Assembly (NCBI RefSeq): GCF_004563925.1
Contig: NZ_SPNJ01000005.1
Span: 368,172 to 432,171, forward strand
Source of the DNA: Herbaspirillum sp. 3R11
GTDB taxonomy: Bacteria; Pseudomonadota; Gammaproteobacteria; Burkholderiales; Burkholderiaceae_D
Length of the DNA: 64,000 nucleotides
Direction: 5' to 3'
Below, piece after piece: positions 30,633 through 39,095 of this stretch. A model generated the notes under the pieces. That model had not been told where the DNA came from. It did no database searches and saw nothing but the letters and a program-made list of their open reading frames with translations. Every line of letters begins with the position of its first letter. Within the stretch, counting starts at the first letter, position 1. The position numbers and the translations under genes were made by a program.

Positions 30633-31277
30633 ATGATAAAAAACAATCCCGCTGATCCAGCGATCAGCGTACCGGCATATTGGGAGCAAGCCAAAGCGGA
30701 GTTGATGAAGCGCGACCGCATCATGCGCAAGCTCATTCCGCAATTCGGCGACCTGCAACTGACCGGCCGCGGCGACGCCTTCACCACGCTGGCACGTTCC
30801 ATCATCGGACAGCAGATTTCTACCAAGAGCGCCCAGGCGGTCTGGCAACGTTTCCTTGAAGCATGCCCGAAGTGCATGCCGGCCCAGGTCATCAAGGCCG
30901 GCCCGGAGAATCTTGTGGCTTGCGGGCTGTCCAAACGCAAGGCTGAGTACATTCTCGATCTCGCCAGTCATTTCAAGGCAAAGACCGTCCATCCCGACAA
31001 ATGGGCGGAGATGGAAGACGAAGACGTCATTGCCGAGATGCTGCAGATTCGCGGGATCGGCCGCTGGACAGCCGAGATGTTTTTGATATTTAATCTGCTG
31101 CGGCCGAATGTGCTTCCCTTGGACGATCCGGGCTTGCTCAAGGGCATCAGCGACAGTTATTTTTCGGGCGAACCGGTATCGCGCAGCGATGCGCGCGAAG
31201 TCGCCGCGAACTGGGAGCCGTGGCGCACCGTCGCCACCTGGTATCTGTGGCGTAGCCTGGATGGCGCCACCTCCTGA
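30633..31277 (+). CDS. DNA-3-methyladenine glycosylase II (AlkA-like)
   Basis: 214-residue HhH-GPD base-excision repair glycosylase that removes alkylated purines from DNA. It has IIGQQISTKSAQAVWQRF near residue 57, the helix-hairpin-helix LQIRGIGRWTAEMFLIF (about residues 139-155) and the following VLPLDDPGLLKG, which holds the catalytic Asp. There is no N-terminal Ada or TBP-like domain, so it is the short AlkA/MagIII-like type. ATG 30633 lies 5 bp after cysS; the GTG at 30612 would overlap cysS. accA follows after 111 bp. Confidence 0.92.
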   Translation: MIKNNPADPAISVPAYWEQAKAELMKRDRIMRKLIPQFGDLQLTGRGDAFTTLARSIIGQQISTKSAQAVWQRFLEACPKCMPAQVIKAGPENLVACGLSKRKAEYILDLASHFKAKTVHPDKWAEMEDEDVIAEMLQIRGIGRWTAEMFLIFNLLRPNVLPLDDPGLLKGISDSYFSGEPVSRSDAREVAANWEPWRTVATWYLWRSLDGATS

Positions 31278-31388
31278 AGGTTGAAAAGATTGCCGCCTGC
31301 GACCAATGTTGGCAAAGCGGCAATGCGAATAGAAGGCATGCGGGCTGTTATACTCGCGCCTGTTCATGAAAATGCGTAAAGGAATACG

Positions 31389-32369
31389 ATGAGCAAGTCG
31401 ACAACGACATTTCTGGGTTTCGAGCAGGCAATCGCCGAGCTGGACGCCAAAATCGAAGAGTTGCGCTTTGTGCAAGACGACTCGGCAGTCGATATCTCGG
31501 AAGAGATCGAGCGCCTGGTCAAGAAGAGCCAGCAACTGACCAAGGATATCTACGCCAAGCTCACGCCATGGCAAGTGTCGCAGATCGCCCGTCATCCGCA
31601 ACGTCCGTACACCATGGACTATGTGAATGAAATCTTCACCGACTTCCACGAGCTGCACGGCGACCGCACCTACGCGGACGACCTGTCCATCGTCGGCGGT
31701 CTGGCGCGCTTCAACGGCCAGGCCTGCATGGTGATCGGCCATCAGAAGGGCCGCGACACCAAGGAACGCGCGCTGCGCAATTTCGGCATGCCGAAACCGG
31801 AAGGCTATCGCAAGGCCATGCGCCTGATGAAAGTCGCCGAAAAATTCAATTTGCCGATCTTTACCTTCGTCGACACCCCGGGCGCATTCCCCGGCATTGA
31901 CGCGGAAGAGCGCGGCCAATCCGAAGCGATCGGCCACAATCTCTACGTGATGGCCGAACTCAAGGTGCCGCTGATCGCCACCATCATTGGTGAAGGCGGC
32001 TCCGGCGGCGCGCTGGCGATCGCCGTGGGCGATTCGGTGCTGATGCTGCAATATGCGACGTATTCGGTGATCTCGCCGGAAGGCTGCGCCTCTATCCTGT
32101 GGAAGACCGCCGACCGCGCGTCCGACGCCGCTGAAGCATTGGGCCTGACCGCGCATCGACTCAAGGCCATGGGCCTGATCGACAAGATCGTCAACGAACC
32201 GCTGGGCGGCGCCCATCGCGATCCGAAGCAAATGGCCTCGCTGCTCAAGCGCGCGCTGGCCGATACGCTGCGTCAATTCCAGGGCGTCAAGACCAAGGAA
32301 CTGATGGCCGCGCGTCACGAAAAGCTGATGAGCTACGGCAAGTTCAAGGAACTCAATACGCAGGAATAA
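31389..32369 (+). CDS. accA: Acetyl-CoA carboxylase carboxyltransferase subunit alpha
   Basis: 326-residue alpha subunit of the carboxyltransferase that transfers CO2 from biotin to acetyl-CoA to form malonyl-CoA for fatty acid synthesis. The N-terminal helical part begins [18 protein letters not shown]. The crotonase-like core has [20 protein letters not shown] and [15 protein letters not shown], both oxyanion/acyl-CoA-binding loops of the family. Length is normal. A hairpin at 32433-32460 ends the unit. Confidence 0.97.
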   Translation: MSKSTTTFLGFEQAIAELDAKIEELRFVQDDSAVDISEEIERLVKKSQQLTKDIYAKLTPWQVSQIARHPQRPYTMDYVNEIFTDFHELHGDRTYADDLSIVGGLARFNGQACMVIGHQKGRDTKERALRNFGMPKPEGYRKAMRLMKVAEKFNLPIFTFVDTPGAFPGIDAEERGQSEAIGHNLYVMAELKVPLIATIIGEGGSGGALAIAVGDSVLMLQYATYSVISPEGCASILWKTADRASDAAEALGLTAHRLKAMGLIDKIVNEPLGGAHRDPKQMASLLKRALADTLRQFQGVKTKELMAARHEKLMSYGKFKELNTQE

Positions 32370-32432
32370 ACCTGGCGCCGGCATCGCTTCCTGCAAGTTG
32401 CAATGCCGGTGTACTGTTCCCACGTTCCGCAG

Positions 32433-32460
32433 ATGGCCTCGCTCGAGGCCATTTTTCTTT
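32433..32460 (+). terminator. Terminator after accA
   Basis: 8-bp GC-rich stem ATGGCCTC (32433-32440) / GAGGCCAT (32445-32452) with a GCTC loop, followed by TTTTTCTTT. Confidence 0.82.
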
Positions 32461-32555
32461 AGCGTCTCGATGTCGGCTGCAGGTGCTGTCAGGGGCGCTG
32501 AATTTCGTTTCATCATTTGCGTCATCACTCACTACTCGCGCGCAGGAAAATCACC

Positions 32556-33983
32556 ATGTCCGCTTCAGGCGCCGTCCTCACGTTGCAAGAACAATTCTCC
32601 CAGACCATTGAGGCGCTGAGCATCCCGCATCGCGTCGACAACGAGCGCACGCTGGTCGACGTGTTTCCCGTCATTGCGGTGGCCTACAGCGGCGGACTCG
32701 ATTCGTCGGTGCTGTTGCATCTCGCCGCCGCCTTTGCGCGTGAGCAGGGTGTGCGCCTGTTCGCCTTCCACATCCATCACGGCATCAGTGTCAATGCCGA
32801 TCAGTGGCAGGCGCATTGCCGCGCGCAATCCGAACGACTCGGTGCGGAGTTCGATACGCGCAACGTGACGCTGGCCGCGAAGGACAAGAGCGGTGTGGAA
32901 GAAGCGGCGCGCGTGGCGCGTTACCAAGCGCTGGGGCAACTGTGCCGGGAGCATGGCGCGGGCCTGCTGCTGACCGCGCATCACCTCGACGACCAGGCCG
33001 AAACCGTGCTGCTGCAGATGTTGCGCGGCTCGGGCGTAGCCGGCATTTCAGGCATGGACAGCGCCAACAAGGCAGCGGAATTGCTTGGCGACACCGGCCT
33101 GCTGATGGCGCGTCCCTTGCTCGGCGCATCGCGCGGCGAGTTGGAGCAGCACGCGCAGCAAGAGCAGGTGACGTACGTCGAGGATGAGTCCAACAGCGAC
33201 ACGCGTTATGCACGCAATGCCTTGCGTCATGAAGTGATGCCGGTGCTGACGAAATTTTTCCCCGGTTTTCAGGAACGCTTTGCGCGTGCGGCAGGGCATG
33301 CGCAAGCGGCGCAGCGACTGTTGACGGTGTTGGCGAATCAGGATCTTGCTGCGTGCCTGGAGGGTGAATATCTCAGCGTGCCGGCATTGCGCCGACTGGA
33401 TCCCGAGCGTGTCGACAATCTGTTGCGCCATTGGCTGGGACTGCGCGGATTGCGGATGCCGTCGTCGGCGTGGCTGTTCGAGTTGCGTACGCAATTGCTC
33501 GATGCAAAATACGATGCGCAACTGTGCGTAACGCATCCTGATTGCCAGGTGCGGCGTTATCGCGATCGCGTCTTCCTGACGCCGCGTCGCCCGCCTTTCG
33601 ACGAGAACACAGGGCCGCAACCATTCATTTGGCGGGGCGAAGACAAACTGCATTTTCCGCAGTTTTCAGGCAGCCTGTTTTTCGAAGTTGCGGAAATCGG
33701 TTTCAACGCTGCATGGTTGCGCGAGCAATCCTTTTCCGTGTGCTTGCGCAGCGGCGGTGAACGCGTCCGGCTGGCGTGGAATCGGCCCGCCAAGAGTCTC
33801 AAATATCATTTCCAGAACATGGATATCCCGGCGTGGGAGCGTCCCTATCTGCCGCTTGTTTTTGCGCAGGAACAGATCCTGTACGCGGCGGGCCTCGGCA
33901 TGGATTGCCATGCGCAACCGAAGCCTGATGATGACAGCAAGGAGCGTCGGATTGCCCTGCGCTGGCAGGCCGATCTGGGCTGA
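32556..33983 (+). CDS. tilS: tRNA(Ile)-lysidine synthase
   Basis: 475-residue enzyme that converts C34 of the CAU-anticodon tRNA-Ile to lysidine so that it reads AUA. The PP-loop motif SGGLDSS is at residues 45-51, followed by LTAHHLDDQAETVLLQMLRG, a hallmark of TilS. The C-terminal half has the TilS substrate-binding and C-terminal domains (SVCLRSGGERVRLAW). ATG 32556 has AGGAAA upstream and fits the family; the ORF extension to 32517 does not. It lies alone between two terminators. Confidence 0.95.
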   Translation: MSASGAVLTLQEQFSQTIEALSIPHRVDNERTLVDVFPVIAVAYSGGLDSSVLLHLAAAFAREQGVRLFAFHIHHGISVNADQWQAHCRAQSERLGAEFDTRNVTLAAKDKSGVEEAARVARYQALGQLCREHGAGLLLTAHHLDDQAETVLLQMLRGSGVAGISGMDSANKAAELLGDTGLLMARPLLGASRGELEQHAQQEQVTYVEDESNSDTRYARNALRHEVMPVLTKFFPGFQERFARAAGHAQAAQRLLTVLANQDLAACLEGEYLSVPALRRLDPERVDNLLRHWLGLRGLRMPSSAWLFELRTQLLDAKYDAQLCVTHPDCQVRRYRDRVFLTPRRPPFDENTGPQPFIWRGEDKLHFPQFSGSLFFEVAEIGFNAAWLREQSFSVCLRSGGERVRLAWNRPAKSLKYHFQNMDIPAWERPYLPLVFAQEQILYAAGLGMDCHAQPKPDDDSKERRIALRWQADLG

Positions 33984-34018
33984 ATGCTGAAGTCCGGTTT
34001 CTTCGACTCGCAATGAAA

Positions 34019-34057
34019 AACGGCTTGCCATGTTCAATGGCAAGCCGTTCTTTTTTT
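34019..34057. terminator. Strong terminator after tilS
   Basis: 13-bp perfect stem 34019-34031 (AACGGCTTGCCAT) / 34037-34049 with a 5-nt loop, then C and seven T. A preceding A-run suggests it can also serve the convergent gene at 34113. Confidence 0.92.
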
Positions 34058-34112
34058 GCGCTCCCTGAGCGTGTTTTACATGCTACCTGTACTTCACTTC
34101 AGGCTGCCTGAA

Positions 34113-34394
34113 TTACTTTGCCTTGGCAGGTGCTGCTGGTGCGGCAGGAGTTGCTGGTGTCGCTGGTGTTGCAGCAGGTGCGGTGGTGGTCTTTTCAGCC
34201 TTGGCTTCCTTCTTGGTGTGCTTCACGGCCTTGTGCTTGGCGGCGTGCTCAGCCTTCGGTGCTGCGGTTGCAGCGGCAGGAGTCGCCGCTGCAGGTTTTG
34301 CAGTTGCCGGTGCTGCAGGCGCGCCGGTTTGAGCGAACACTGGCAGAGTCAGGGCGGAGAACAGAGCTGCAACGACGATGGATTTCGAGTTCAT
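34113..34394 (-). CDS. Small secreted Ala/Lys/Pro-rich protein
   Basis: 93-residue protein with a clear signal peptide (SIVVAALFSALTLPVFA, cleavage before QTG). The mature part is low complexity: AAATPAAATAAPKAEHAAK, then a basic His/Lys centre, then PATPATPAAPAAP. A good Shine-Dalgarno (AAGG) precedes the ATG. It is similar in composition to Asr-type acid-shock proteins and other histone-H1-like exported proteins, but composition alone does not establish homology. Function unknown. It probably uses the terminator at 34019-34057. Confidence 0.72.
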   Translation of the reverse strand: MNSKSIVVAALFSALTLPVFAQTGAPAAPATAKPAAATPAAATAAPKAEHAAKHKAVKHTKKEAKAEKTTTAPAATPATPATPAAPAAPAKAK

Positions 34395-34584
34395 GGCAAT
34401 TTCCTTAAAGAGAAGTAGAGAAGTTTTTTCAGTCTCGGCGCTGACTGTTGACTCATTGTTGAGTGTCGATCGTTGCGCCTTACTTCCATTAACGAGCCGT
34501 GAACCAAAGCGACGACATCAGAGTGTTTCAAAAGATGTCATATTTGTAAGCATCTGTTGCAGTTCCTTTGCACCTGTCAGATCG

Positions 34585-34740
34585 CTATGCGAACGGCCAG
34601 CCATGCGAGCCGAACAAGCCCACCAGGCCGATGACGATCAGGTAAATCGCAATGATGAAATTGAGAAGGCGCGGCATCACCAGAATCAGGATGCCGGCAA
34701 TCAGGGCGACCAGGGGGCCGAAGGAAAGGTGAAGGTTCAT
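34585..34740 (-). CDS. DUF3096 small membrane protein
   Basis: 51 codons read directly from the sequence: begins MNLHLSFGPLVALIAGILIL, ends SHGWPFA, stop TAG. AAGGAG lies 6-7 nt before the ATG. There are two hydrophobic stretches with a proline-arginine turn (VMPRLLNF) between them, so it is probably a two-helix inner-membrane protein. The pattern matches DUF3096 as I remember it. Function is unknown. It is divergent from the LysE exporter gene. Longer overlapping frames here are not real. Confidence 0.85.
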   Translation of the reverse strand: MNLHLSFGPLVALIAGILILVMPRLLNFIIAIYLIVIGLVGLFGSHGWPFA

Positions 34741-34873
34741 GTGATGCTCCTTGTTGGTTGATCTTGATCGGAACAGCTATAGCCGTCTGACGGCATTCAG
34801 GAGGCATAGTTCAGCAAGTCGCATCGCTTGTCCTTATAATGTCGATCCCCGCGTTATCTGCAGAAAGTACGGC

Positions 34874-35509
34874 ATGGCTTTTCAATCTTGGTTTGCTTTT
34901 TTCCTGGCGGCTTGTCTGATCGCCATCTCGCCCGGTTCCGGCGCAGTCCTGTCAATGAGCCACGGCCTCAACTACGGCGTGCGCCGCACCAGCGCCACCA
35001 TCCTCGGACTGGAACTCGCGCTTGTACTGATCCTGGTGATTGCCGGCGCCGGTGTGGGTTCGCTGCTGGTGGCATCGGAAGCCGCCTTCAATACGATCAA
35101 GTTCCTCGGCGCGGCCTACCTGATTTATCTCGGCTGGTCGCAATGGCGTGCGCCGGTGCATGTCGACGAAGCGCAAGCAGCGCGTCCGGCGGCACCGACG
35201 GCCTGGTGGCAGCGCACGGTCACCGGCTTCCTGACCAACGCCACCAATCCGAAAGGCATCGTCTTCATGGTCGCGGTCTTGCCGCAGTTCCTCAACCATG
35301 AGCGTCCGCTGTGGCTGCAGTTGTTGCTGATGGCGATCACCATGGTGGCGGTCGACCTGGTGGTGATGCATGGCTACGCGTTTGCGGCGAGCCGCATGCA
35401 GCGCTTCTTCCGGGATGCGAAGGCGGTGCGGATGCAGAATCGTTTTTTTGGTGGCGTACTGATGCTGGTCGGCGCCGGCTTGTTTTTCTTCAAGCGCAGC
35501 CCGCAATGA
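34874..35509 (+). CDS. LysE/RhtB-family amino acid exporter
   Basis: 211-residue inner-membrane protein with about six hydrophobic segments. The N-terminus WFAFFLAACLIAISPGSGAV is typical of the family (conserved SPGP-type motif, here SPGSG, after TM1), followed by GLNYGVRRT and, later, TNPKGIVFMVAVLPQF. RhtB members export homoserine, threonine, homoserine lactones or related compounds; the substrate here is unknown. ATG 34874 is chosen because upstream codons are not family-like. A terminator at 35551-35590 follows. Confidence 0.9.
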   Translation: MAFQSWFAFFLAACLIAISPGSGAVLSMSHGLNYGVRRTSATILGLELALVLILVIAGAGVGSLLVASEAAFNTIKFLGAAYLIYLGWSQWRAPVHVDEAQAARPAAPTAWWQRTVTGFLTNATNPKGIVFMVAVLPQFLNHERPLWLQLLLMAITMVAVDLVVMHGYAFAASRMQRFFRDAKAVRMQNRFFGGVLMLVGAGLFFFKRSPQ

Positions 35510-35550
35510 TGTGTTTCCGATAACTCTGCGGGCAACAATCCGACAGACGT

Positions 35551-35590
35551 AAAAAAGCCCGCATCGACCATGTCGCGTGCGGGCTTTTTT
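35551..35590. terminator. Bidirectional terminator between lysE-like and psiF-like genes
   Basis: 13-bp perfect stem AAAAAAGCCCGCA (35551-35563) / TGCGGGCTTTTTT (35578-35590), 14-nt loop, between convergent genes. Confidence 0.9.
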
Positions 35591-35612
35591 ATTGACGTCT
35601 GAATTGCCGGAA

Positions 35613-35912
35613 TTACTTGTCCTTCTTCAGGCACTCTTTCATGAAGGCTTTGCGGTCGTCGCCTTTCTTGCCGGTGGCGTCCTTGTTGCAGCTCTTCATC
35701 TTGTCTTGCTGGGTGACTGGTGCGGCAGGGGCGGCCGGCTTGTTGGAGAGACAATCCTTCATGAAGGCCTTGCGTTCGTCACCTTTTTTGCCGGTGGCGT
35801 CCTTGTTACAGGTAGTCATCTTGCTTTGCTGGGCGGTCTGCGCCATGGCGGCTGGAGCAAACATGACGGGAGCGACGAGGGCGAAGGCCAGGGTTGCGAG
35901 CAGTTTTTTCAT
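35613..35912 (-). CDS. PsiF-repeat protein
   Basis: 99-residue exported protein with a signal peptide (KKLLATLAFALVAPVMFAPA, cleaved near AMA-QT). The mature part holds two copies of the PsiF repeat: CNKDATGKKGDERKAFMKDC and, after an Ala/Pro linker, CNKDATGKKGDDRKAFMKEC. In E. coli psiF is phosphate-starvation inducible; its function is unknown. ATG 35912 is supported by GGAG 6-7 nt upstream, and the earlier ATG at 35924 lies upstream of that site. No Pho box is visible upstream here. Confidence 0.88.
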   Translation of the reverse strand: MKKLLATLAFALVAPVMFAPAAMAQTAQQSKMTTCNKDATGKKGDERKAFMKDCLSNKPAAPAAPVTQQDKMKSCNKDATGKKGDDRKAFMKECLKKDK

Positions 35913-36062
35913 GGGTTTCTCCATTCAGGGATAACGTGGGTTGTGCGGTTTGGATGCCGCGTTCTTGCCTAGTTCTGCGCTTGGCACGACGACATGGCCG
36001 TCTGCTTGCCCTTGAACGTTTGCCAAACCGGCCGCGTTGACAGCGCCGCTACGCCATTTTTG

Positions 36063-36467
36063 TCAGCGCGGACAGGTAACGTCACCCTCGGAGCACGCGG
36101 ACAGCGCCTTGAGCTCCTTGGTGCGTTCCAGCGTCTTTTCCGTCAGGCAGGATTGCAGCGCCATGTTGTGCACTGAGCCGCCGGCGCTGCGCGAGGTGGC
36201 ATACTTGCAAGACAGGTCGCGGTATTTGATCCAGGCCAGCTGGACGTCGCGGATCTGATTCTGCTGGGTCTTGTCGAGGCGCTTGCGGTAGTCGATGTAA
36301 GTCTGGTTCAGCTCGGCGTCGGCCTTGTTGAGCGCCTGGCTCGCGCATTCATCGATGTCGGCCTGAGTCTGGGAGCTTTGGGCATTGCTGCAGTCCACGG
36401 CCCAGGCGCTGCTGCCGGCGATGGAGAAAGAGAGCAGCGCGGCGATGCGCCATAGGGATGATTTCAT
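36063..36467 (-). CDS. LprI-family (DUF1311) secreted protein
   Basis: 134-residue protein with a signal peptide (SSLWRIAALLSFSIAGSSAWA) and the DUF1311/LprI N-terminal domain: Cys-x-n-Cys spacing VDCSNAQSSQTQADIDEC, then LNKADAELNQTYIDYRKRLD, and two more Cys (LSCKYAT, LQSCLTEKT). LprI of Mycobacterium is a lysozyme inhibitor, but many members have unknown roles. ATG 36467 is preceded by GAGG at good spacing; the frame extends to 36542 without support. Probably periplasmic with disulfides. Confidence 0.85.
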   Translation of the reverse strand: MKSSLWRIAALLSFSIAGSSAWAVDCSNAQSSQTQADIDECASQALNKADAELNQTYIDYRKRLDKTQQNQIRDVQLAWIKYRDLSCKYATSRSAGGSVHNMALQSCLTEKTLERTKELKALSACSEGDVTCPR

Positions 36468-36655
36468 GTTTTTCCTCAACTTTATCTGGTGGCGAGTGTC
36501 TACTCTGCGGTAGGCAAAAGCAAGCGCTTTGCACAGCAACATTGTTGCGAAGTGTTACGGCGTGTTTGCAAGGCGCTGCAGATTTTTAGAAGTATCGCCC
36601 GACACCGAGTTCAATCGAAAATCAATCAATCTTCAAGTGAAGGCAGGATACATTC

Positions 36656-37012
36656 ATGGCGCTCAACTGGATCGCAGCTTTCAAACTGATACCGTGGTCA
36701 GACGTCGTGCAGGCCACGCCGACGGTGGTGCGCGGCGCCAAGGACTTGTGGGCGCGCACGCGGGCAGGCCTGGCCAAATCAGCCATCGCCGAAGACGGCG
36801 CGACAGTGGAGCCGGGCAGCCCCGAAGAGATGGCCCAGCGCCTCACGCAGCTGGAAGCGGAGCAGGTCGACGCTTCGGCGCTGATCAACACGCTCGCCGA
36901 GCAGAATGCGCAACTGGTGGCGGCGCTCGACAGCGTGCGCAACAAAGTCAAGCTGCTGGTCGCGGCGTGCGTGCTGCTGGCGTTGAGCAGTGCGGCCTTG
37001 TGGTTGCGCTAG
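36656..37012 (+). CDS. Small coiled-coil membrane protein, unknown function
   Basis: 118 residues. The N-terminal ~50 residues are amphipathic (ALNWIAAFKLIPWSDVVQAT). Residues ~55-95 form a predicted coiled coil (PEEMAQRLTQLEAEQVDASA and on). The C-terminus is one membrane helix (KLLVAACVLLALSSAALWLR), so it is a tail-anchored type protein facing the cytoplasm. AGGA precedes the ATG. I do not recognise the family. The neighbours (LprI-like and NmrA-like genes on the opposite strand) give no functional hint. The gene-like reading and codon use support a real CDS. Confidence 0.72.
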   Translation: MALNWIAAFKLIPWSDVVQATPTVVRGAKDLWARTRAGLAKSAIAEDGATVEPGSPEEMAQRLTQLEAEQVDASALINTLAEQNAQLVAALDSVRNKVKLLVAACVLLALSSAALWLR

Positions 37013-37065
37013 CCGGTGGCGTGGGGCAACTCGCTGCCGCCTGTAACGTCACCGGCATCGCCCGG

Positions 37066-37935
37066 TCAGGCTGACGCCGCACTCCCGGAAGCGAAGTCGC
37101 GATAGGACCGAAGGGGGCGCCCCAACAGCGTGGTCAGGCGTTCCACATCACCGGCCTCCGGAATCATTCCCTCGGTAAGAAAGCGTTCGCTCATCAGGCG
37201 CATATCGAAGGCCATCCAGCTCGGCATGAATTGTCGGAGGTTTTTCTCGAACCCTGCAGGGTCGTCTCCCGGATAGGCAATCGGGCGTCCCAACACATCC
37301 GTCCAGATTGCGGCGACATCCCTGCCGGTCAATGTTTCAGGCCCGACCAGGTTGATCCGGTTGATGGGAAGAGGGGTTGCGCTCCTTTCCCTGCGGATGA
37401 GTTCGATGGCTGCGATCTCGCCGATGTCGCGCGTATCGATCATTGCCAGTCCCTTGCTGCCGATCGGCATCGGATAGATGCCGTATCCGGTCACCACATC
37501 CTTGATCGTGACGTCGTTGTCCATGAAGTAGGCAGGACGCAGGATGGTTGCATTCATCCCCATTTGCTCGATCATGCGCTCAACGCCGAACTTGCCCGCG
37601 AAGTGCGGCACGTTCACGTAGAGGTCGCTGTGAATGACCGACAGGTAGACGATCCGTTCGATGCCGGCCTCACGGGCGACGTTGAGCGCGATCAGCGCCT
37701 GGGTGTATTCGTCGGGTACGACCGCGTTGAGCAGGAATAACGTCGAGACGCCTGCAAAAGCGCTGCGCAGCGAATCGACGTCGAGCAGGTCGCCCTGGAC
37801 GACGTCAACGCCCGCCGGGAAGTCTGCCTTCGACACATCGCGCACGAGAGCGCGAACATCGGCGCCGCGTTTGACGAGCTGTTCGACAACGTGGCGGCCA
37901 ACAGTGCCGGTGGCGCCGGTAACGATAATAGTCAT
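37066..37935 (-). CDS. NmrA-like NAD(P)-binding SDR protein
   Basis: 289-residue atypical SDR with TGATGTVGRHV at residues 6-16, then DVVQGDLLD and VSTLFLLNAV. No canonical Tyr-x3-Lys active site is visible, which fits NmrA/QOR2-type proteins that sense redox state or reduce quinones. AAGGAG precedes the ATG. It follows the zinc-free quinone-oxidoreductase gene and a 13-codon ORF on the same strand, under a divergent LysR. The shared context suggests a redox or electrophile response unit (inference). Confidence 0.87.
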   Translation of the reverse strand: MTIIVTGATGTVGRHVVEQLVKRGADVRALVRDVSKADFPAGVDVVQGDLLDVDSLRSAFAGVSTLFLLNAVVPDEYTQALIALNVAREAGIERIVYLSVIHSDLYVNVPHFAGKFGVERMIEQMGMNATILRPAYFMDNDVTIKDVVTGYGIYPMPIGSKGLAMIDTRDIGEIAAIELIRRERSATPLPINRINLVGPETLTGRDVAAIWTDVLGRPIAYPGDDPAGFEKNLRQFMPSWMAFDMRLMSERFLTEGMIPEAGDVERLTTLLGRPLRSYRDFASGSAASA

Positions 37936-37986
37936 GATGATTACTCCTTGGTGTGGTTTGTAAATTGGAAATTGCGGCAGAGGGGA

Positions 37987-38028
37987 TCAACCCGGCACGG
38001 CGCCGTTGAGGGTGTTCGCGGTGCACAT
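37987..38028 (-). CDS. 13-codon ORF with ideal ribosome-binding site
   Basis: Minus-strand ORF encoding MCTANTLNGAVPG, then TGA. A perfect AGGAGG (plus 38035-38040) lies 6 nt before the ATG, a stronger site than those of most genes in the window. It sits 27 bp after the quinone-oxidoreductase-like gene and 51 bp before the NmrA-like gene on the same strand. It could be a leader peptide, a real microprotein, or the remaining start of a deleted gene. I do not recognise the peptide. Confidence 0.45.
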   Translation of the reverse strand: MCTANTLNGAVPG

Positions 38029-38055
38029 GTTTTTCCTCCTGTCGAGAAAGTTGAT

Positions 38056-38988
38056 TCAGAGAGAGAAGTCCACAACCGTCTTGCCGACCTGCGGCTGAGT
38101 CCGATTGCGCTCGATCGCTGCGGGCAGCTCGTCGAAGCGCACGACGGCATTGACTTTCGACTGCAAGCGTCCTTGGGCCACGTCCTCTGCAATCGCTTGC
38201 AGCCGTGCGGCATCCGGTGTGTTCATGAACCAGAGGCCGCGTCGCCCGGTTGGCGTGCTGGCCAGAATGGCTGGCGATGCGGTGCTGACGATGACGCCGT
38301 CTTCGGCCAGGACAGACCATGCGCGGTTCAGCATTTCGCCGCCGACATAGTCCAGCACGAGGTCGATGTCGTTGACCGAGGCTTCGAACTGTTCTTTGTC
38401 GTAGGCGATGACGTGGTGTGCGCCGAGGCTGCGGACATAGTCGGCGTGAACGTCCAGGGCGGTGGCAAATACTACGGCGCCGGCCTGACGCGCATACTGG
38501 ACCGCGAATCCTCCGAGACCGCCTGCCGCACCTTGGACAAGGATGCGCTGTCCGGCCCGTATCGGCCCGGCAAAGTGCAGGCTTTGCCATGCAGCCAATG
38601 ACGCCACGGGCAACGCTGCCGCATCCACGAAGCTCAGCGCCTCGGGAATCAGGTTCAGATTGGCCTCGTCCACCGCGACCAGGTCGGCATAGGCGCCCAG
38701 TCCGCCGCGCGACCCCATGACGCGATCGCCCGGGCGCAGCTTTGTGACGCCGGCGCCAACCGCTTCGACGATCCCGGCAAGTTCAATGCCCAGCACGGTC
38801 GGCAGTTGCAGCGGAAATGCGTCCCGGACATAGCCTTCCCGGACCTTCCAGTCCAGTCCGTTGACGCCGGCGGCGTGGACACGGACCAGGACCTGGCCTT
38901 CTCCTGCAGTCGGTGCCTCGATTGACAAAATCTTGACGGCTGCCGGGCCGCCGTATTCGTTAAGAACCAATGCGCGAATCGTGTTCAT
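38056..38988 (-). CDS. NADP-dependent quinone-oxidoreductase-like MDR enzyme
   Basis: 310-residue medium-chain dehydrogenase of the zinc-free zeta-crystallin/quinone oxidoreductase group. The N-terminus has the GroES-like fold (EAPTAGEGQVLVRVHAAGVN), the Rossmann motif is VQGAAGGLGGFAVQYARQAG near residue 145, and no catalytic zinc Cys/His set is visible. Such enzymes reduce quinones or alpha,beta-unsaturated carbonyls with NADPH. ATG 38988 has AAGGAG 6 nt upstream; the longer frame to 39048 is unsupported. It is the first gene of a minus-strand unit divergent from LysR 39096. Confidence 0.9.
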   Translation of the reverse strand: MNTIRALVLNEYGGPAAVKILSIEAPTAGEGQVLVRVHAAGVNGLDWKVREGYVRDAFPLQLPTVLGIELAGIVEAVGAGVTKLRPGDRVMGSRGGLGAYADLVAVDEANLNLIPEALSFVDAAALPVASLAAWQSLHFAGPIRAGQRILVQGAAGGLGGFAVQYARQAGAVVFATALDVHADYVRSLGAHHVIAYDKEQFEASVNDIDLVLDYVGGEMLNRAWSVLAEDGVIVSTASPAILASTPTGRRGLWFMNTPDAARLQAIAEDVAQGRLQSKVNAVVRFDELPAAIERNRTQPQVGKTVVDFSL

Positions 38989-39025
38989 GAAAAACTCCTT
39001 TGAGGTGTGGGTTGCGTACGAACAG

Positions 39026-39053
39026 ATAATAGGTAGTTCTGAATACAAAACAA
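39026..39053 (-). promoter_or_regulatory. Candidate promoter of the oxidoreductase unit
   Basis: Minus strand: TTGTTT (39048-39053), 16-nt spacer, TATTAT (39026-39031), ending about 38 nt before the oxidoreductase ATG. The LysR/oxidoreductase intergenic region is AT-rich, so the fit is only moderate. Confidence 0.42.
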
Positions 39054-39095
39054 AGACTGTAAAATAGAGATACTTCGTTCCAATAATGAGACATC

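Noticed and set aside
34378..34807. Longer frames on both strands overlapping the DUF3096 gene
   Set aside because: The 51-codon frame has a strong Shine-Dalgarno and a coherent hydrophobic protein; the longer frames do not.
35913..36062. Pho box upstream of the psiF-like gene
   Set aside because: Several TGTCA-like words are present but not as two direct repeats on an 11-nt period.
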